In this document: piece by piece, positions 54,450 to 63,545 of the stretch | How positions within the stretch are numbered: the stretch's first letter is position 1 | Layout of the letters: every line of letters begins with the position of its first letter | NCBI RefSeq assembly: GCF_013761245.1 | Contig: NZ_JACDUT010000008.1 | Location: forward strand, 124,001-188,000 | DNA length: 64,000 nucleotides | Direction of reading: 5' to 3' | From: Thermaerobacillus caldiproteolyticus | Lineage (GTDB): Bacteria > Bacillota > Bacilli > Bacillales > Anoxybacillaceae | Notes under the pieces: model-generated | The model's input: only the letters and a program-made list of their open reading frames with translations | What the model was told of the DNA's origin: nothing | Database searches by the model: none | Program-made: the position numbers and the translations under genes

Positions 54450-55631
54450 TTATCTTGGTTCCGCTACAACACCATCAAAAGCGGCTCGATAAATCGCTCT
54501 TATATCGTCTTCTAACAATGGCAAAGGACTGCGCGCTAACAGCCGTTTTTGCTTCACCGCATCTTGTGTTAAACGCTCTAAAGCTGTTTCCGGTATATGA
54601 AAACCGCCAAGCGTTCTCGGAATCCCTACATCACGCACAATTCTTTCAAGTTCCTCAACACATCGATAAGAATCTTCCTCCTCAGAAAGATAACTAGAAT
54701 TTCCACCTAAAGCATTCAAAATATCAGCCATCCGCTTCGCACAACTCTTTCGAATATATCCCATTACATATGGAAGCAATACCGCATTCGATTCACCGTG
54801 CGGAATATGAAATTGCCCGCCTAACGGATACGCAAGAGCATGAACACCGGCGACACCGGCATTGAAAAACGCCAAGCCCGCTAGATAGCTGCCGTTGCTC
54901 ATGTCGATTCTTGCTTGTTTGTCATTCCCATTTTCGACAGCCTTTCGTAAGGAGCGCGCAATAAGGCGAATGGCTTGAAGCGCTAGGCCATCCGTCGTCG
55001 GACTTGCATTGACGGAGACATATGCTTCCACCGCATGAGTCAATGCGTCAATTCCCGTTGCCGCGGTCACGCGAGGCGGAACAGAAACGGTCAACTCTGG
55101 ATCAACAATCGCCACATCGGCTAAAAGATAATCATGTGTTACAACATCTTTCGTTGTATCTAAAGAAAGAACGGAAATGTTCGTCACCTCAGAACCCGTT
55201 CCTGAGGTAGTTGGAATCAATATTTTCGGCAATCCTTTTTTATGCACTTTTTTCGTTCCGGTCAAATTCAGGTAATCAGCAGCCGGTCCCTCATGTACCG
55301 CTAAAACCGCCGCTAATTTCGCCAAATCCATGGCACTTCCCCCACCGACGCCAATAACCATATCAAAACGTCCTTGGCGGGTAAATGAAACTAATTTCTC
55401 TCCAATTTCTAATGGTGGTTCTGGAACGACATCCGAATAAACATAGACATCATATCCTTGTTCTGTAAGAGGACGGATAACCCGTTGAACGAGACCGATT
55501 TTCTCAAGTACCGGATCTGTTACCACTAATATTTTCTTCGGGGAAAATCGTTCGACTTCAGGAATCAATTGCTCCAATGATCCCCATCCTACATAGTTCA
55601 GCGGTGTAAATACAATTCGTGAAACACTCAA
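54450..55631 (-). CDS. Iron-containing alcohol dehydrogenase, possible 4-hydroxybutyrate dehydrogenase
   Basis: A 393-residue group III alcohol dehydrogenase. It has the NAD-binding VIGVGGGSAMDLAK near residue 95 and IPTTSGTGSEVTNI near residue 137. Metal residues lie in DALTHAVEAYVS (His) and GVHALAYPLGGQFHIPHGESNA (two His). It oxidises a primary alcohol or hydroxy acid. It is the last gene of a sigma-54 operon behind a lactonase and a broken aldehyde dehydrogenase. In the analogous blc/att operon of Agrobacterium, the dehydrogenase acts on 4-hydroxybutyrate; that substrate is inference here. It starts 18 bp after the lactonase. Confidence 0.87.
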   Translation of the reverse strand: MSVSRIVFTPLNYVGWGSLEQLIPEVERFSPKKILVVTDPVLEKIGLVQRVIRPLTEQGYDVYVYSDVVPEPPLEIGEKLVSFTRQGRFDMVIGVGGGSAMDLAKLAAVLAVHEGPAADYLNLTGTKKVHKKGLPKILIPTTSGTGSEVTNISVLSLDTTKDVVTHDYLLADVAIVDPELTVSVPPRVTAATGIDALTHAVEAYVSVNASPTTDGLALQAIRLIARSLRKAVENGNDKQARIDMSNGSYLAGLAFFNAGVAGVHALAYPLGGQFHIPHGESNAVLLPYVMGYIRKSCAKRMADILNALGGNSSYLSEEEDSYRCVEELERIVRDVGIPRTLGGFHIPETALERLTQDAVKQKRLLARSPLPLLEDDIRAIYRAAFDGVVAEPR

Positions 55632-55649
55632 TTCGCTCCCTCTCCTTTC

Positions 55650-56498
55650 TTACTCGTAGTATCCTTCCGTAGATTTACGGAACTTCTTAAATTGTTCAGA
55701 ATCATGACCAAACCAAACTTGCGAATTCGTTTCTTTAGCGATTTGACGTATTCTTTCCACTGTATTCATATAACCGAGAGAGTCATAAATAATGCCCGGC
55801 GGCTTAATCGGTGGCCCATAACTTTCCGCTGTATAAATCGCATCAGATGCAAGAATAATCCCACCTGTTTCAGGCAATTCCACATGCAGTCCAATCATTC
55901 CCCATGCATGCCCGCTTCCAAAATTCAGAACCTTAATTCCCTCTGCAAGAATAATATTGTCCTCATGCCGCTTCACTGTACGCCATTGAAGATTATTTTT
56001 AATCCACGCATCAATGTCTGCCCAAATATATGCTCCTTCCTTTTGATTGCGAGCGTAACATTGAAGTGTACCGTTAAGCTCATCTTCATGTACAATAATC
56101 GTTGCATTTGTAAACATTTCTAAACATCCCGCATGATCTAGGTGAAGATGGGAAGCAACGACATATTTAATATCTTCCGGTCTTACTTTTAACTCCTCTA
56201 GCCGATTGTGAAGATAGCACTCTTCACTTGCCGTCCACGGAAACATTTGCTGTGTAGATTCTGCCCACCGGCCTTGTGGTCCCATCGAATTCGGATTACA
56301 AGCAGTATCAAAAAGAATTTTTCCTTCCGGATGATCGATCAAAACCGTATAAATCGGAAATTCTACGAATTCGGTTTGTGCATTCGGATTGTGAATTGTC
56401 GCTGGATTATGCATTGCAATCATCCAGTTTTTATCCATTCTCATCCGTCCATTATCCATGACATAAAGCTTTGGACGCGGTTTTATAACATTTGACAT
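55650..56498 (-). CDS. AHL-lactonase-like metallo-beta-lactamase (GcL/AiiB/BlcC type)
   Basis: A 282-residue lactonase. The dinuclear metal site is in VASHLHLDHAG near residue 118 (HxHxDH), with further ligands in GSGHAWG, LASDAIY and WFGHD. The tail EQFKKFRKS is typical. The N-terminal region (RPKLYVMDNGRMRMDKNWMI, given in part) closely matches the thermostable lactonase GcL of Parageobacillus, from memory. The enzyme opens homoserine lactones and probably gamma-butyrolactone-like rings. It lies between a broken aldehyde dehydrogenase and an alcohol dehydrogenase, which favours a metabolic role over signal interference. Confidence 0.9.
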   Translation of the reverse strand: MSNVIKPRPKLYVMDNGRMRMDKNWMIAMHNPATIHNPNAQTEFVEFPIYTVLIDHPEGKILFDTACNPNSMGPQGRWAESTQQMFPWTASEECYLHNRLEELKVRPEDIKYVVASHLHLDHAGCLEMFTNATIIVHEDELNGTLQCYARNQKEGAYIWADIDAWIKNNLQWRTVKRHEDNIILAEGIKVLNFGSGHAWGMIGLHVELPETGGIILASDAIYTAESYGPPIKPPGIIYDSLGYMNTVERIRQIAKETNSQVWFGHDSEQFKKFRKSTEGYYE

Positions 56499-56512
56499 TA
56501 AAAACTCCTCCC

Positions 56513-56870
56513 CTAATCAATTTTTGAAATAAACTTTAATTCTGTCATTTCTTGTACAGCATATTCCCTCTCATACCCGTAACCGCTTTCTTTTACTCCC
56601 CCATAAGGCATATAGTCGACGCGAAACGTAGGGATGTCATTGACAATCACAGTGCCAGATTCAATCCGCCGCGCTGCATATAAAATATTGGCTGTATAAA
56701 CCATGTGCAGAAGCATTGAGCCTTTCGATAGCCTCTTGTAATTCTCAATACGGAACGACGAAACAACCGGTGCAAAAACTTCCTAGCACGAAACCGCCGT
56801 ATCCTTCTTTACATCAAGCAAATCGTTGGAGAATAAATCGAACCGTTTCTTTGGGTATTCACTCTCGCCC
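56513..56870 (-). pseudogene. Aldehyde dehydrogenase, C-terminal third only, with stop and frameshift
   Basis: After a ribosome site (AAAGGGG) and a GTG at about 56847, the frames read NGSIYSPTICL, LDVKKDTAVSC then a stop, then EVFAPVVSSFRIENYKRLSK and AARRIESGTVIVNDIPTFRV through GGVKESGYGYEREYAVQEM. These are the last 110-120 residues of an NAD-dependent aldehyde dehydrogenase. About two thirds of the gene, with the catalytic Cys and Glu, has been lost by deletion. Remaining sequence has a frameshift and an in-frame stop. It was the first gene of the lactonase operon. Confidence 0.88.
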
Positions 56871-56897
56871 CTTTCTTTTTTATTCATCCAATAATAA

Positions 56898-56914
56898 TGC
56901 AAATACCGTGCCAA
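56898..56914 (-). promoter_or_regulatory. Sigma-54 (-24/-12) promoter of the lactonase operon
   Basis: On the minus strand TTGGCACGGTATTTGCA has the invariant GG (56912-56911) and GC (56900-56899) separated by exactly 10 bp and matches the YTGGCACG-N4-TTGCW consensus at all fixed positions. Transcription would start near 56887 and read into the aldehyde dehydrogenase remnant, the lactonase and the alcohol dehydrogenase. Confidence 0.9.
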
Positions 56915-56963
56915 CACCAATAATATTCTTAAAATACAAAATTTTAGAAATATATATAATAAA

Positions 56964-57060
56964 TATGGTGAAAAAAATCACCATAAAAAGGAGAATCCTA
57001 AAAGAACACCGAATAGGCTTAGTAGTGATTTTTTTCACCACATGTTGAATTTTTTCACCA
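56964..57060. promoter_or_regulatory. Three dyad sites, probable enhancer elements of the sigma-54 activator
   Basis: TATGGTGA-N6-TCACCATA (56964-56985, perfect), TAGTGA-N6-TCACCA (57023-57040, one mismatch) and TGTTGA-N6-TCACCA (57043-57060, one mismatch) share the half-site TCACCA. Sites 2 and 3 are centred 20 bp apart. They lie about 75-170 bp upstream of the -24/-12 promoter and just before the activator gene, suiting both activation and autoregulation. Confidence 0.8.
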
Positions 57061-57086
57061 CCAACAAAAATAAGGAGGGCCTCTAT

Positions 57087-58796
57087 ATGAAGCAAATAAT
57101 CATAGATCCTCATATATGGGAAAGCATTTTTTCCTCTATCCATAACGCGGTCATTGTTGTAGATCGAAACAGGAAAATCTTATTAATCAATTCCTCTGCC
57201 AAAAAACTTCTCCAGATAGAAAACGAAAATTGGGAAGGAAAAGATATACGTGATCTGATTCCAAGCACCCAGCTTCCTCATGTGTTAGAGAGTGGAACAA
57301 GTTCGATCGGGGTAAAAATGAACATCGCGGGACGCCAATGTCTCGTCAATCGAACTCCATTGTACCGAAACAGCGAATTAATCGGAGCGATCGGTGTCCT
57401 CCAAGATATATCGCAAATGGAACACTACCATTCTCTGTTTAAGCAAATGGAAACGATTATCGAATTTTCGACAGATGGCATTTATGTCGTCGACCAAAAC
57501 GGTATTACGATCATGGTAAACTCCGCTTACGAAGCCATTACAGGGTTCCGACGAGAAGAACTTGTCGGAAAGCATATGTATGATTTGGTGAAAAAAGGAT
57601 ATTTTGATCAATCCGTTTCTCTTCTCGTTTTACAACAAAAAAAGCGAATTTCCATCTTGCAAAAAATCGGCCGAAAAAAGGATTTCATTGTCACTGGAAA
57701 CCCTGTTTTCAATGAGCAAGGTGATATTGAAATGGTCGTAACAAGCGTTCGGGACATCTCTCATCTCATTCAAATGAAAACAGAACTAGAAAAGGCAAAA
57801 AGTTTCTCGAAAATGAGCCACCACCGCTATACGTTCTCCGTTGACGGCTCAGATGAGCAAATCGTTTTTCACAGCCCCTCTATGAAACAACTTTTTGACA
57901 AAGTTCAACAAATTGCTCCTTACCCTACTACTGTTTTACTAACCGGTCCATCTGGTGTAGGAAAAGAAGTCATCGCTAACCTTATTCATAATCTAGGTCC
58001 GCGAAAGGACAAGCCGTTTATTAAAGTAAACTGCGGGGCTATACCAGAAGCATTGCTCGAATCCGAATTATTCGGTTATGAAAAAGGGGCATTTACAGGA
58101 GCGCGGCAAGACGGAAAAATCGGCCTATTAGAATTAGCAGACAAAGGGACAATCATGCTCGACGAAATCGGGGAAATGCCATTATCGCTGCAAGTAAAGT
58201 TATTGAGGGTGCTGCAGGAAAAACAAGTGCAACGAATCGGAAGCCACAAAACGAAAAAGCTGGACGTCCGCATCATCGCGGCAACGAACCGAAATTTAAA
58301 AGAGCTGATTTCACAAGGAAAATTTCGCGAAGATTTATATTATCGGCTGCAAGTCATTGAAATGTATATTCCTCCATTAGCTGAACGCCCTGAAGATATC
58401 GAACCGCTGCTTGACCATTACTTTTCATTTTATTGCAAGCTCTACCGTATCGATAAACATTTATCTCCAAAAACAAAGGAAATTTTGCAGCATTACCACT
58501 GGCCGGGAAATGTAAGGGAGCTGAAAAACCTGATGGAAAACATGGTCGTTTCCGTCCCATCCCAACTGATCGAACCGCACGATCTTCCTTTACATATTTA
58601 TGACCAAACGACCTCCACATTTCCGCTCACGCTCAAAGAACGGGTCGAACAGTTTGAAAGACGCCTCATCTATGAAGCAATCGAAAAACATACATCGCTG
58701 CGAAAAGCAGCACAGCAGCTAGGGATCGATCATTCCACGCTCGTGAAAAAACTAAAAAAGTGGAAGAAAGCTGAAAAAACGCCGCGCCGGCACTAA
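57087..58796 (+). CDS. Sigma-54-dependent PAS-PAS-AAA+-Fis transcriptional activator
   Basis: A 569-residue enhancer-binding protein. PAS domain 1 is at about 12-105 and PAS 2 at about 120-225 (TIIEFSTDGIYVVDQNG). The AAA+ domain is at about 260-495, with Walker A GPSGVGKE at 287-294, the sigma-54 contact loop GAFTGA at 334-339, and EIGEMPLSLQVKLLRVLQE. A Fis-type HTH is at the C-terminus (LRKAAQQLGIDHSTLVKKLK). The PAS domains suggest a small-molecule signal sensed in the cytoplasm. ATG 57087 has AAGGAGG 8 nt upstream. It is divergent from the operon it most likely controls. Confidence 0.92.
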   Translation: MKQIIIDPHIWESIFSSIHNAVIVVDRNRKILLINSSAKKLLQIENENWEGKDIRDLIPSTQLPHVLESGTSSIGVKMNIAGRQCLVNRTPLYRNSELIGAIGVLQDISQMEHYHSLFKQMETIIEFSTDGIYVVDQNGITIMVNSAYEAITGFRREELVGKHMYDLVKKGYFDQSVSLLVLQQKKRISILQKIGRKKDFIVTGNPVFNEQGDIEMVVTSVRDISHLIQMKTELEKAKSFSKMSHHRYTFSVDGSDEQIVFHSPSMKQLFDKVQQIAPYPTTVLLTGPSGVGKEVIANLIHNLGPRKDKPFIKVNCGAIPEALLESELFGYEKGAFTGARQDGKIGLLELADKGTIMLDEIGEMPLSLQVKLLRVLQEKQVQRIGSHKTKKLDVRIIAATNRNLKELISQGKFREDLYYRLQVIEMYIPPLAERPEDIEPLLDHYFSFYCKLYRIDKHLSPKTKEILQHYHWPGNVRELKNLMENMVVSVPSQLIEPHDLPLHIYDQTTSTFPLTLKERVEQFERRLIYEAIEKHTSLRKAAQQLGIDHSTLVKKLKKWKKAEKTPRRH

Positions 58797-58867
58797 TATA
58801 CCAGCGCGTTGCGTTCTTTCGCTTATCGTTCTAAACCTTCTTGAACGGCTTAAATCCATATTCACAC

Positions 58868-59896
58868 TTATTCATCATCGTCATCCCGTTTTCCCTGCAC
58901 TGTCTTTACTCCCAATACATCAAGAATAAATACAAATACAGGAATCCCTAAAATCAACCCCCATACACCAAAAAAGTGCTCTGAAAAAATCAAAACGATA
59001 AACGTATAAAAAACGGGCAAATTTGTCTTCGAGGACATCAATTTCGGATTTAAAACATACGCTTCCAGCGCGTGAATAACGGCGATCATAATGAGAATGT
59101 AAACGACTTTCATTACTCCGCCTATACTATAAGCAATAAAGCATAGCGGAAACAACGAAATGATTACGCCCGCAACAGGAATCAAACCGAGAAAAAAGAT
59201 TAGTATCCCCAGCCCGAATAATTGTGGGAATTCCATCATCCACAAGCACGCTACCGTAATCGCCATATTAATTGTTGCGATGATGAATTGAGCCTCAATG
59301 ACTTTTCCAAACGTACGGGCAAATTTTTTCCCGAAATATTCCAACTCATCATAAAAAGGGCTGATTTTGCTATATTTAAAACGATTCGTGAACGAAATAA
59401 TCCGCTCTTTTTCCAGAAGGAAAAATAAACTTAAAATTAACGCAAGCAAAATTTGCAGACCGACGCTGCTAATATCGCTGAAATATTTGATTAAATACGT
59501 CATTCCAAAATTCAGATAAGTAGTAATTTCATATTGCTTCAGTTGCTCGATAATGTAATTAAACACAATATTATCTTTGGGCTTCGAATAAAATTCTGTA
59601 AGCTGTTTGATCAGCTGCGAAATCTCGTTAATAACGATCGGCAAATATTTGACGACGCCGTAGACAAGGATAGAAATGACCGCGGCATACAGTAGCAGCA
59701 CAATAATTTTCCGATTGATGCGAATCCTTTTAGAAATAAAGTCAACAAGACCATTCATTAAAAAAGAAAAAATAAAGGTAAGCAAAATAATATTTAAAAT
59801 ACTTCGAACTAAATAGAGAATAAAAATTAAAATAGAAAAAATAACAATTCTCTTCCACGTCGATCTCTTGAAAAATTGCATGATTTCTGATCCCAC
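58868..59896 (-). CDS. AI-2E family transporter (PF01594)
   Basis: A 342-residue membrane protein with about seven segments. Markers are the early IVIFSILIFILYLVRSILNI, LGIGLIPVAGVIISLFPL-like GLIPVAGVIIS near residue 240, and LEAYVLNPKLMSSKTNLPVF (shown in part) near residue 280. The tail is acidic (KRDDDDE). Members export autoinducer-2 or act as ion antiporters; no choice can be made. The start is GTG 59896 with AGGAG 8 nt upstream; an ATG at 59881 is possible. Confidence 0.88.
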   Translation of the reverse strand: MGSEIMQFFKRSTWKRIVIFSILIFILYLVRSILNIILLTFIFSFLMNGLVDFISKRIRINRKIIVLLLYAAVISILVYGVVKYLPIVINEISQLIKQLTEFYSKPKDNIVFNYIIEQLKQYEITTYLNFGMTYLIKYFSDISSVGLQILLALILSLFFLLEKERIISFTNRFKYSKISPFYDELEYFGKKFARTFGKVIEAQFIIATINMAITVACLWMMEFPQLFGLGILIFFLGLIPVAGVIISLFPLCFIAYSIGGVMKVVYILIMIAVIHALEAYVLNPKLMSSKTNLPVFYTFIVLIFSEHFFGVWGLILGIPVFVFILDVLGVKTVQGKRDDDDE

Positions 59897-60252
59897 TCAT
59901 CCATCTCCTCATTACTAAATAGAGTTTTTACCACTATTGATTTTACCGTACACTCACAAAAAATTTAATAAAAATTTCTGCTATATCGAATTTAAACAAG
60001 CCTCTTTATTATTATCGATACACGAGAGGAAGAAAGCAAGCGGACGAACTCACTGATTTGCAGTTTTTTCTGCATCAGTGCAAGAACAAGGAGCCAATTT
60101 GCTTTCAAGATGACCTATGAGCGATGCACCCGCCTGTTCATATAAATTGTTTGCTCGAAAATGATCGTTTTCATAATGCCCTAACTTAAAGAGGAGTCCA
60201 TCACTGACATAACAATGCGCCGGCACGAAATGCACCGGCGCGCATAGAAAAA
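59897..60252. other. Intergenic region with a GC-rich hairpin after xylB
   Basis: TGCGCCGG-N11-CCGGCGCGCA (60216-60244) is a strong stem just after the xylB stop and probably protects or ends the xyl transcript, though it lacks a clear U-tract. A 61-residue minus frame at 60050-60235 overlaps it and has no ribosome site; it is not accepted as a gene. Confidence 0.5.
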
Positions 60253-61752
60253 TTAGTTCCGAAATGCTTTTAACTTTTTTGTCATCTCTTTTGTTTGCGG
60301 ATAAATCTCGCGGTAAATAGCAAATAACTCCTGGTAACGTGCTACCGCTTCTTTTTGCGGCTCAACAACAAGCTCTACCTGCTTAAACACATCCGAACAT
60401 TGCTCGAGCGAATCAAACCAGCCGCAGCCATACGCAGCAATCATGGCCGCTCCTAATCCTGGACCTTGCTCATTTTTTAATTTTTCCACTGGAATCGCAA
60501 AGATGTCTGCCTGCAATTGCAGCCATTCCCTGCTTTTCGCTCCCCCGCCGATGGAAACGACCGACTCGACCGTTTTTCCGCTTGCCTTCATTATCTCTAC
60601 CGATTCATTTAGCGAAAAGGTGATTCCCTCCATTACTGCGCGCGCAAAATCCCACTTCGTTTGCGAAGAGTCGATCCCGATAAAGGAGGCGCGGATATCG
60701 GCATCGGCATAAGGAGTTCTCTCCCCGACCAAATATGGGGTAAACAACAAGCCATTGGCACCAATCGGTGATTCATAGGCCCGTTTGACAATATCGGCAA
60801 ACGGGACATTTTCCATAAACATGCGCTTCCACCAGTCAAAACTATACCCGGCGGCCAATGTCACCCCCATAATATAGTAGGCATTCGGCTTGGCATGATT
60901 AAAATAATGAACTTTTCCAGCAAAGTCTTTTTCTCCTGTTTGCTCGTACGCCAAAACGACACCGGATGTACCGATGCTGCACATCATACGCCCTTCCGAT
61001 AAAATTCCAGCGCCAACTGCACCGCAAGCATTATCGGCACCGCCGGCAAAAACTTTTACATTTGTAGATAGTCCAGTTTCTTCCGCGATTTCTGGAAGCA
61101 ACGTTCCGACATATACCGTTGATTCGACTAAAGGAGGGCACAGCTGAACATCAATGCCAAGGACGTCGCAAATAGGCTGGCTCCATGTCTTATTTTTAAC
61201 ATCTAACAACAACGTCCCCGCCGCATCGGAATATTCCATCGCAATGTGTCCCGTAAGACGGAAACGGACGTAATCCTTTGGCAGCAAAAACGTATACGCA
61301 CGCTCATAAAGATGCGGTTCATGCTTTTTCACCCACAACAGCTTCGGCAGCGTAAACCCTTCTAAAGCACGGTTTTTCGTAATCGATAATAACGCTTCTT
61401 TCTCCACTTTCTCCTCAATTTCCCGGCATTCTTCCGTTGTCCTCGTATCGTTCCACAGAATCGCATTTCGCAGTACGTTCCGTTCCTTATCTAAAAGCAC
61501 AAGTCCGTGCATTTGGCCGGAAAAACTCAATCCACCAACAGAGTCAGGAGAAACATGGGAAACTTCTAATAACTTTCTTAAAGCAACAATCGTTTTTTCT
61601 ACCCAATCCTCAGGATTTTGTTCACTATATCCGGACTGGGGCTGATATAAGGGATAAGTTTCTGTCCACTCTCCCTTTACATTTCCATTCCGATCCACAA
61701 GCAGCGCCTTTACTGCACTTGTCCCTAAATCCACACCAATGACATGATCCAA
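60253..61752 (-). CDS. xylB: Xylulokinase
   Basis: A 499-residue FGGY-family kinase. The N-terminal ATP/sugar motif is IGVDLGTSAVKALLVDRNG, then SFSGQMHGLVLLD (catalytic region with Asp further on in ILWNDTRT). GGADNACGAVGAGIL follows near residue 240, and SIGGGAKSREWLQLQADIF is near residue 400. It phosphorylates D-xylulose from xylose isomerase. It follows xylA by 18 bp on the same strand. Confidence 0.95.
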   Translation of the reverse strand: MDHVIGVDLGTSAVKALLVDRNGNVKGEWTETYPLYQPQSGYSEQNPEDWVEKTIVALRKLLEVSHVSPDSVGGLSFSGQMHGLVLLDKERNVLRNAILWNDTRTTEECREIEEKVEKEALLSITKNRALEGFTLPKLLWVKKHEPHLYERAYTFLLPKDYVRFRLTGHIAMEYSDAAGTLLLDVKNKTWSQPICDVLGIDVQLCPPLVESTVYVGTLLPEIAEETGLSTNVKVFAGGADNACGAVGAGILSEGRMMCSIGTSGVVLAYEQTGEKDFAGKVHYFNHAKPNAYYIMGVTLAAGYSFDWWKRMFMENVPFADIVKRAYESPIGANGLLFTPYLVGERTPYADADIRASFIGIDSSQTKWDFARAVMEGITFSLNESVEIMKASGKTVESVVSIGGGAKSREWLQLQADIFAIPVEKLKNEQGPGLGAAMIAAYGCGWFDSLEQCSDVFKQVELVVEPQKEAVARYQELFAIYREIYPQTKEMTKKLKAFRN

Positions 61753-61770
61753 GACTATTCCCTCTTTTCA

Positions 61771-63096
61771 TCAACGGATTGCACAAACTTCAAGCAAGTA
61801 TTGATTCAACAACGTTTTCAATCGTTCTTGTCTACCCGATTGATTTTGGATTTCCTCTAGCTGTAAAGCATATTCTTCCAATTTACGAAAATCCGCCGTT
61901 CCTTCCACAATTTCACGTCCAATTCCTTCTGTATAACTTTTGTACCGTTCTTCAATAAACTCATCAAAAACACGGTCTTCCATCAATCGATGAGCGACTT
62001 TTAATCCAACGGCAAAACTGTCCATTCCAGCGATATGAGCGTAAAACAAATCTTCTGGTTCGAACGATCCTCTTCTTACTTTAGCATCAAAATTCAAGCC
62101 GCCACGGCCAAGGCCGCCGTTTTTCAAAATTTCATACATTGCTAGAGTCGTAGAATATAAGTCTGTCGGGAATTCGTCCGTATCCCATCCTAATAATGTA
62201 TCTCCCTGATTCGCATCCACAGATCCTAACATTCCGTTAATTCGCGCCAATCTGAGTTCATGCTCAAATGTATGCCCAGCAAGCGTTGCATGGTTCGCCT
62301 CGATATTGAACTTAAAATAATCTTGTAGCCCGTATTTTTGCAGAAACGCTAAACCCGTTGCCACATCAAAATCGTATTGATGTTTCGTCGGTTCTTTCGG
62401 TTTTGGTTCAATTAGAAATTGGCCGTCAAATCCGATCTCTTTTGCGTAGTCAACCGCCATATGTAAAAAGCGCGCTAAATTATCAAGTTCCAGTTTCATG
62501 TCTGTGTTTAAAAGCGTTTCGTATCCTTCCCGTCCGCCCCAAAATACGTAGTTTTCCGCTCCTAATCGTTTCGCAATTTCCAATCCTTTTTTTACTTTAG
62601 CCGCTGCATAGGCAAATACATCAGCGTTGCAAGAAGTGGCGGCACCATGGACAAAGCGAGGATGGGTAAATAAATTCGCCGTATTCCAAAGCAGTCTCGT
62701 TTTGCTTGTTTTCATATATTCTTCAATCATGTCTACGATAATATCTAAATTTTTGTATGTTTCTTTTAATGTTTCTCCTTCTGGTGCGATATCCACATCA
62801 TGGAAACAGAAGAATGGGACATTTAATTTTTCAAAAAACTCAAAAGCAGCCTCTACACGCGCTTTGGCTAAGTCCATTCCGCTGTATTTGTTCCATGAAC
62901 GGATCATATTGCCTGCACCAAACGGATCCGATCCATCTCCCGTAAACGTATGCCAATACGCAACCGAAAAACGCAAATGCTCCTCCATTGTTTTATCGCC
63001 AACTTTTTCCTCAGAGTTATAGTATTTAAAAGAGAACGGATTTTTTGATTTGGGACCTTCATATTGAATCACATTGATGTTTTTAAAATACGACAT
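61771..63096 (-). CDS. xylA: Xylose isomerase
   Basis: A 441-residue TIM-barrel isomerase. Active-site segments are [13 protein letters not shown] near residue 98 (His and Asp), [12 protein letters not shown] near residue 185, [17 protein letters not shown] near residue 230 (Glu and Lys) and [17 protein letters not shown]. The class II size (about 440 residues) is as expected for Bacillaceae. It converts D-xylose to D-xylulose. GAGGAATG lies before ATG 63096. It shares an operon with xylB and presumably the upstream transporter genes. Confidence 0.95.
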   Translation of the reverse strand: MSYFKNINVIQYEGPKSKNPFSFKYYNSEEKVGDKTMEEHLRFSVAYWHTFTGDGSDPFGAGNMIRSWNKYSGMDLAKARVEAAFEFFEKLNVPFFCFHDVDIAPEGETLKETYKNLDIIVDMIEEYMKTSKTRLLWNTANLFTHPRFVHGAATSCNADVFAYAAAKVKKGLEIAKRLGAENYVFWGGREGYETLLNTDMKLELDNLARFLHMAVDYAKEIGFDGQFLIEPKPKEPTKHQYDFDVATGLAFLQKYGLQDYFKFNIEANHATLAGHTFEHELRLARINGMLGSVDANQGDTLLGWDTDEFPTDLYSTTLAMYEILKNGGLGRGGLNFDAKVRRGSFEPEDLFYAHIAGMDSFAVGLKVAHRLMEDRVFDEFIEERYKSYTEGIGREIVEGTADFRKLEEYALQLEEIQNQSGRQERLKTLLNQYLLEVCAIR

Positions 63097-63115
63097 GCTT
63101 CATTCCTCCTACATT

Positions 63116-63520
63116 TTATATTTCTAAAATAGCTGTCCTTTTTAGAGCATCGATTTGTGGCCAACTACTTTTTGAAACGACTTCGGCAAAAGAGTAGCCA
63201 ACTAGAATCGCATCCTCTGATTTCGTCCCCCGATTAATGGATTCCAGGCAAACGGTCGATCATGTTCGACTATATAACGATTGATAGGTGTAATTAATCA
63301 TCGCGATTTTGATATCCTCATCCGTCACCAGCAAAGCACATTCGCCCAATTCACTGTTATAAAAGATACCATTATGACCACCGCTCGTGAGCCAACCAAA
63401 ATTATCCTGTCGCTCAAACAACAAGGCATCATACTTATTTGTTGCCAAAAACCTCTTCTCCGCTGCAAATCCACCCCGATATCTTGAATTCTTTTTCACA
63501 GTATTTTCTTGAAACTCCAT
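63116..63520 (-). pseudogene. M24-family peptidase (Xaa-Pro aminopeptidase-like), internal deletion
   Basis: From ATG 63520 (AAAAGGAGGGGG upstream) the frame reads EKRFLATNKYDALLFERQDN, FGWLTSGGHNGIFYNSELGE and CALLVTDED. This is the creatinase-like N-terminal domain of M24 enzymes. After about 85 residues the reading jumps, in other frames, to EHDRPFAWNPLI and GTKSEDAILVGYSFAEVVSK, the C-terminal tail of the same family, stopping at 63116. The pita-bread metal site in between is gone. Confidence 0.83.
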
Positions 63521-63545
63521 CCCCCTCCTTTTGAATGAAAGGTAA

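Noticed and set aside
55650-56498. Lactonase as evidence of native AHL quorum sensing
   Set aside because: No LuxI/LuxR-type genes are in the window and Gram-positive hosts do not normally use AHLs. The dehydrogenase neighbours fit metabolism better.
60050-60235. 61-residue minus-strand frame after xylB
   Set aside because: Its start lies inside a GC-rich hairpin, no ribosome site is present and the composition is not clearly protein-like.
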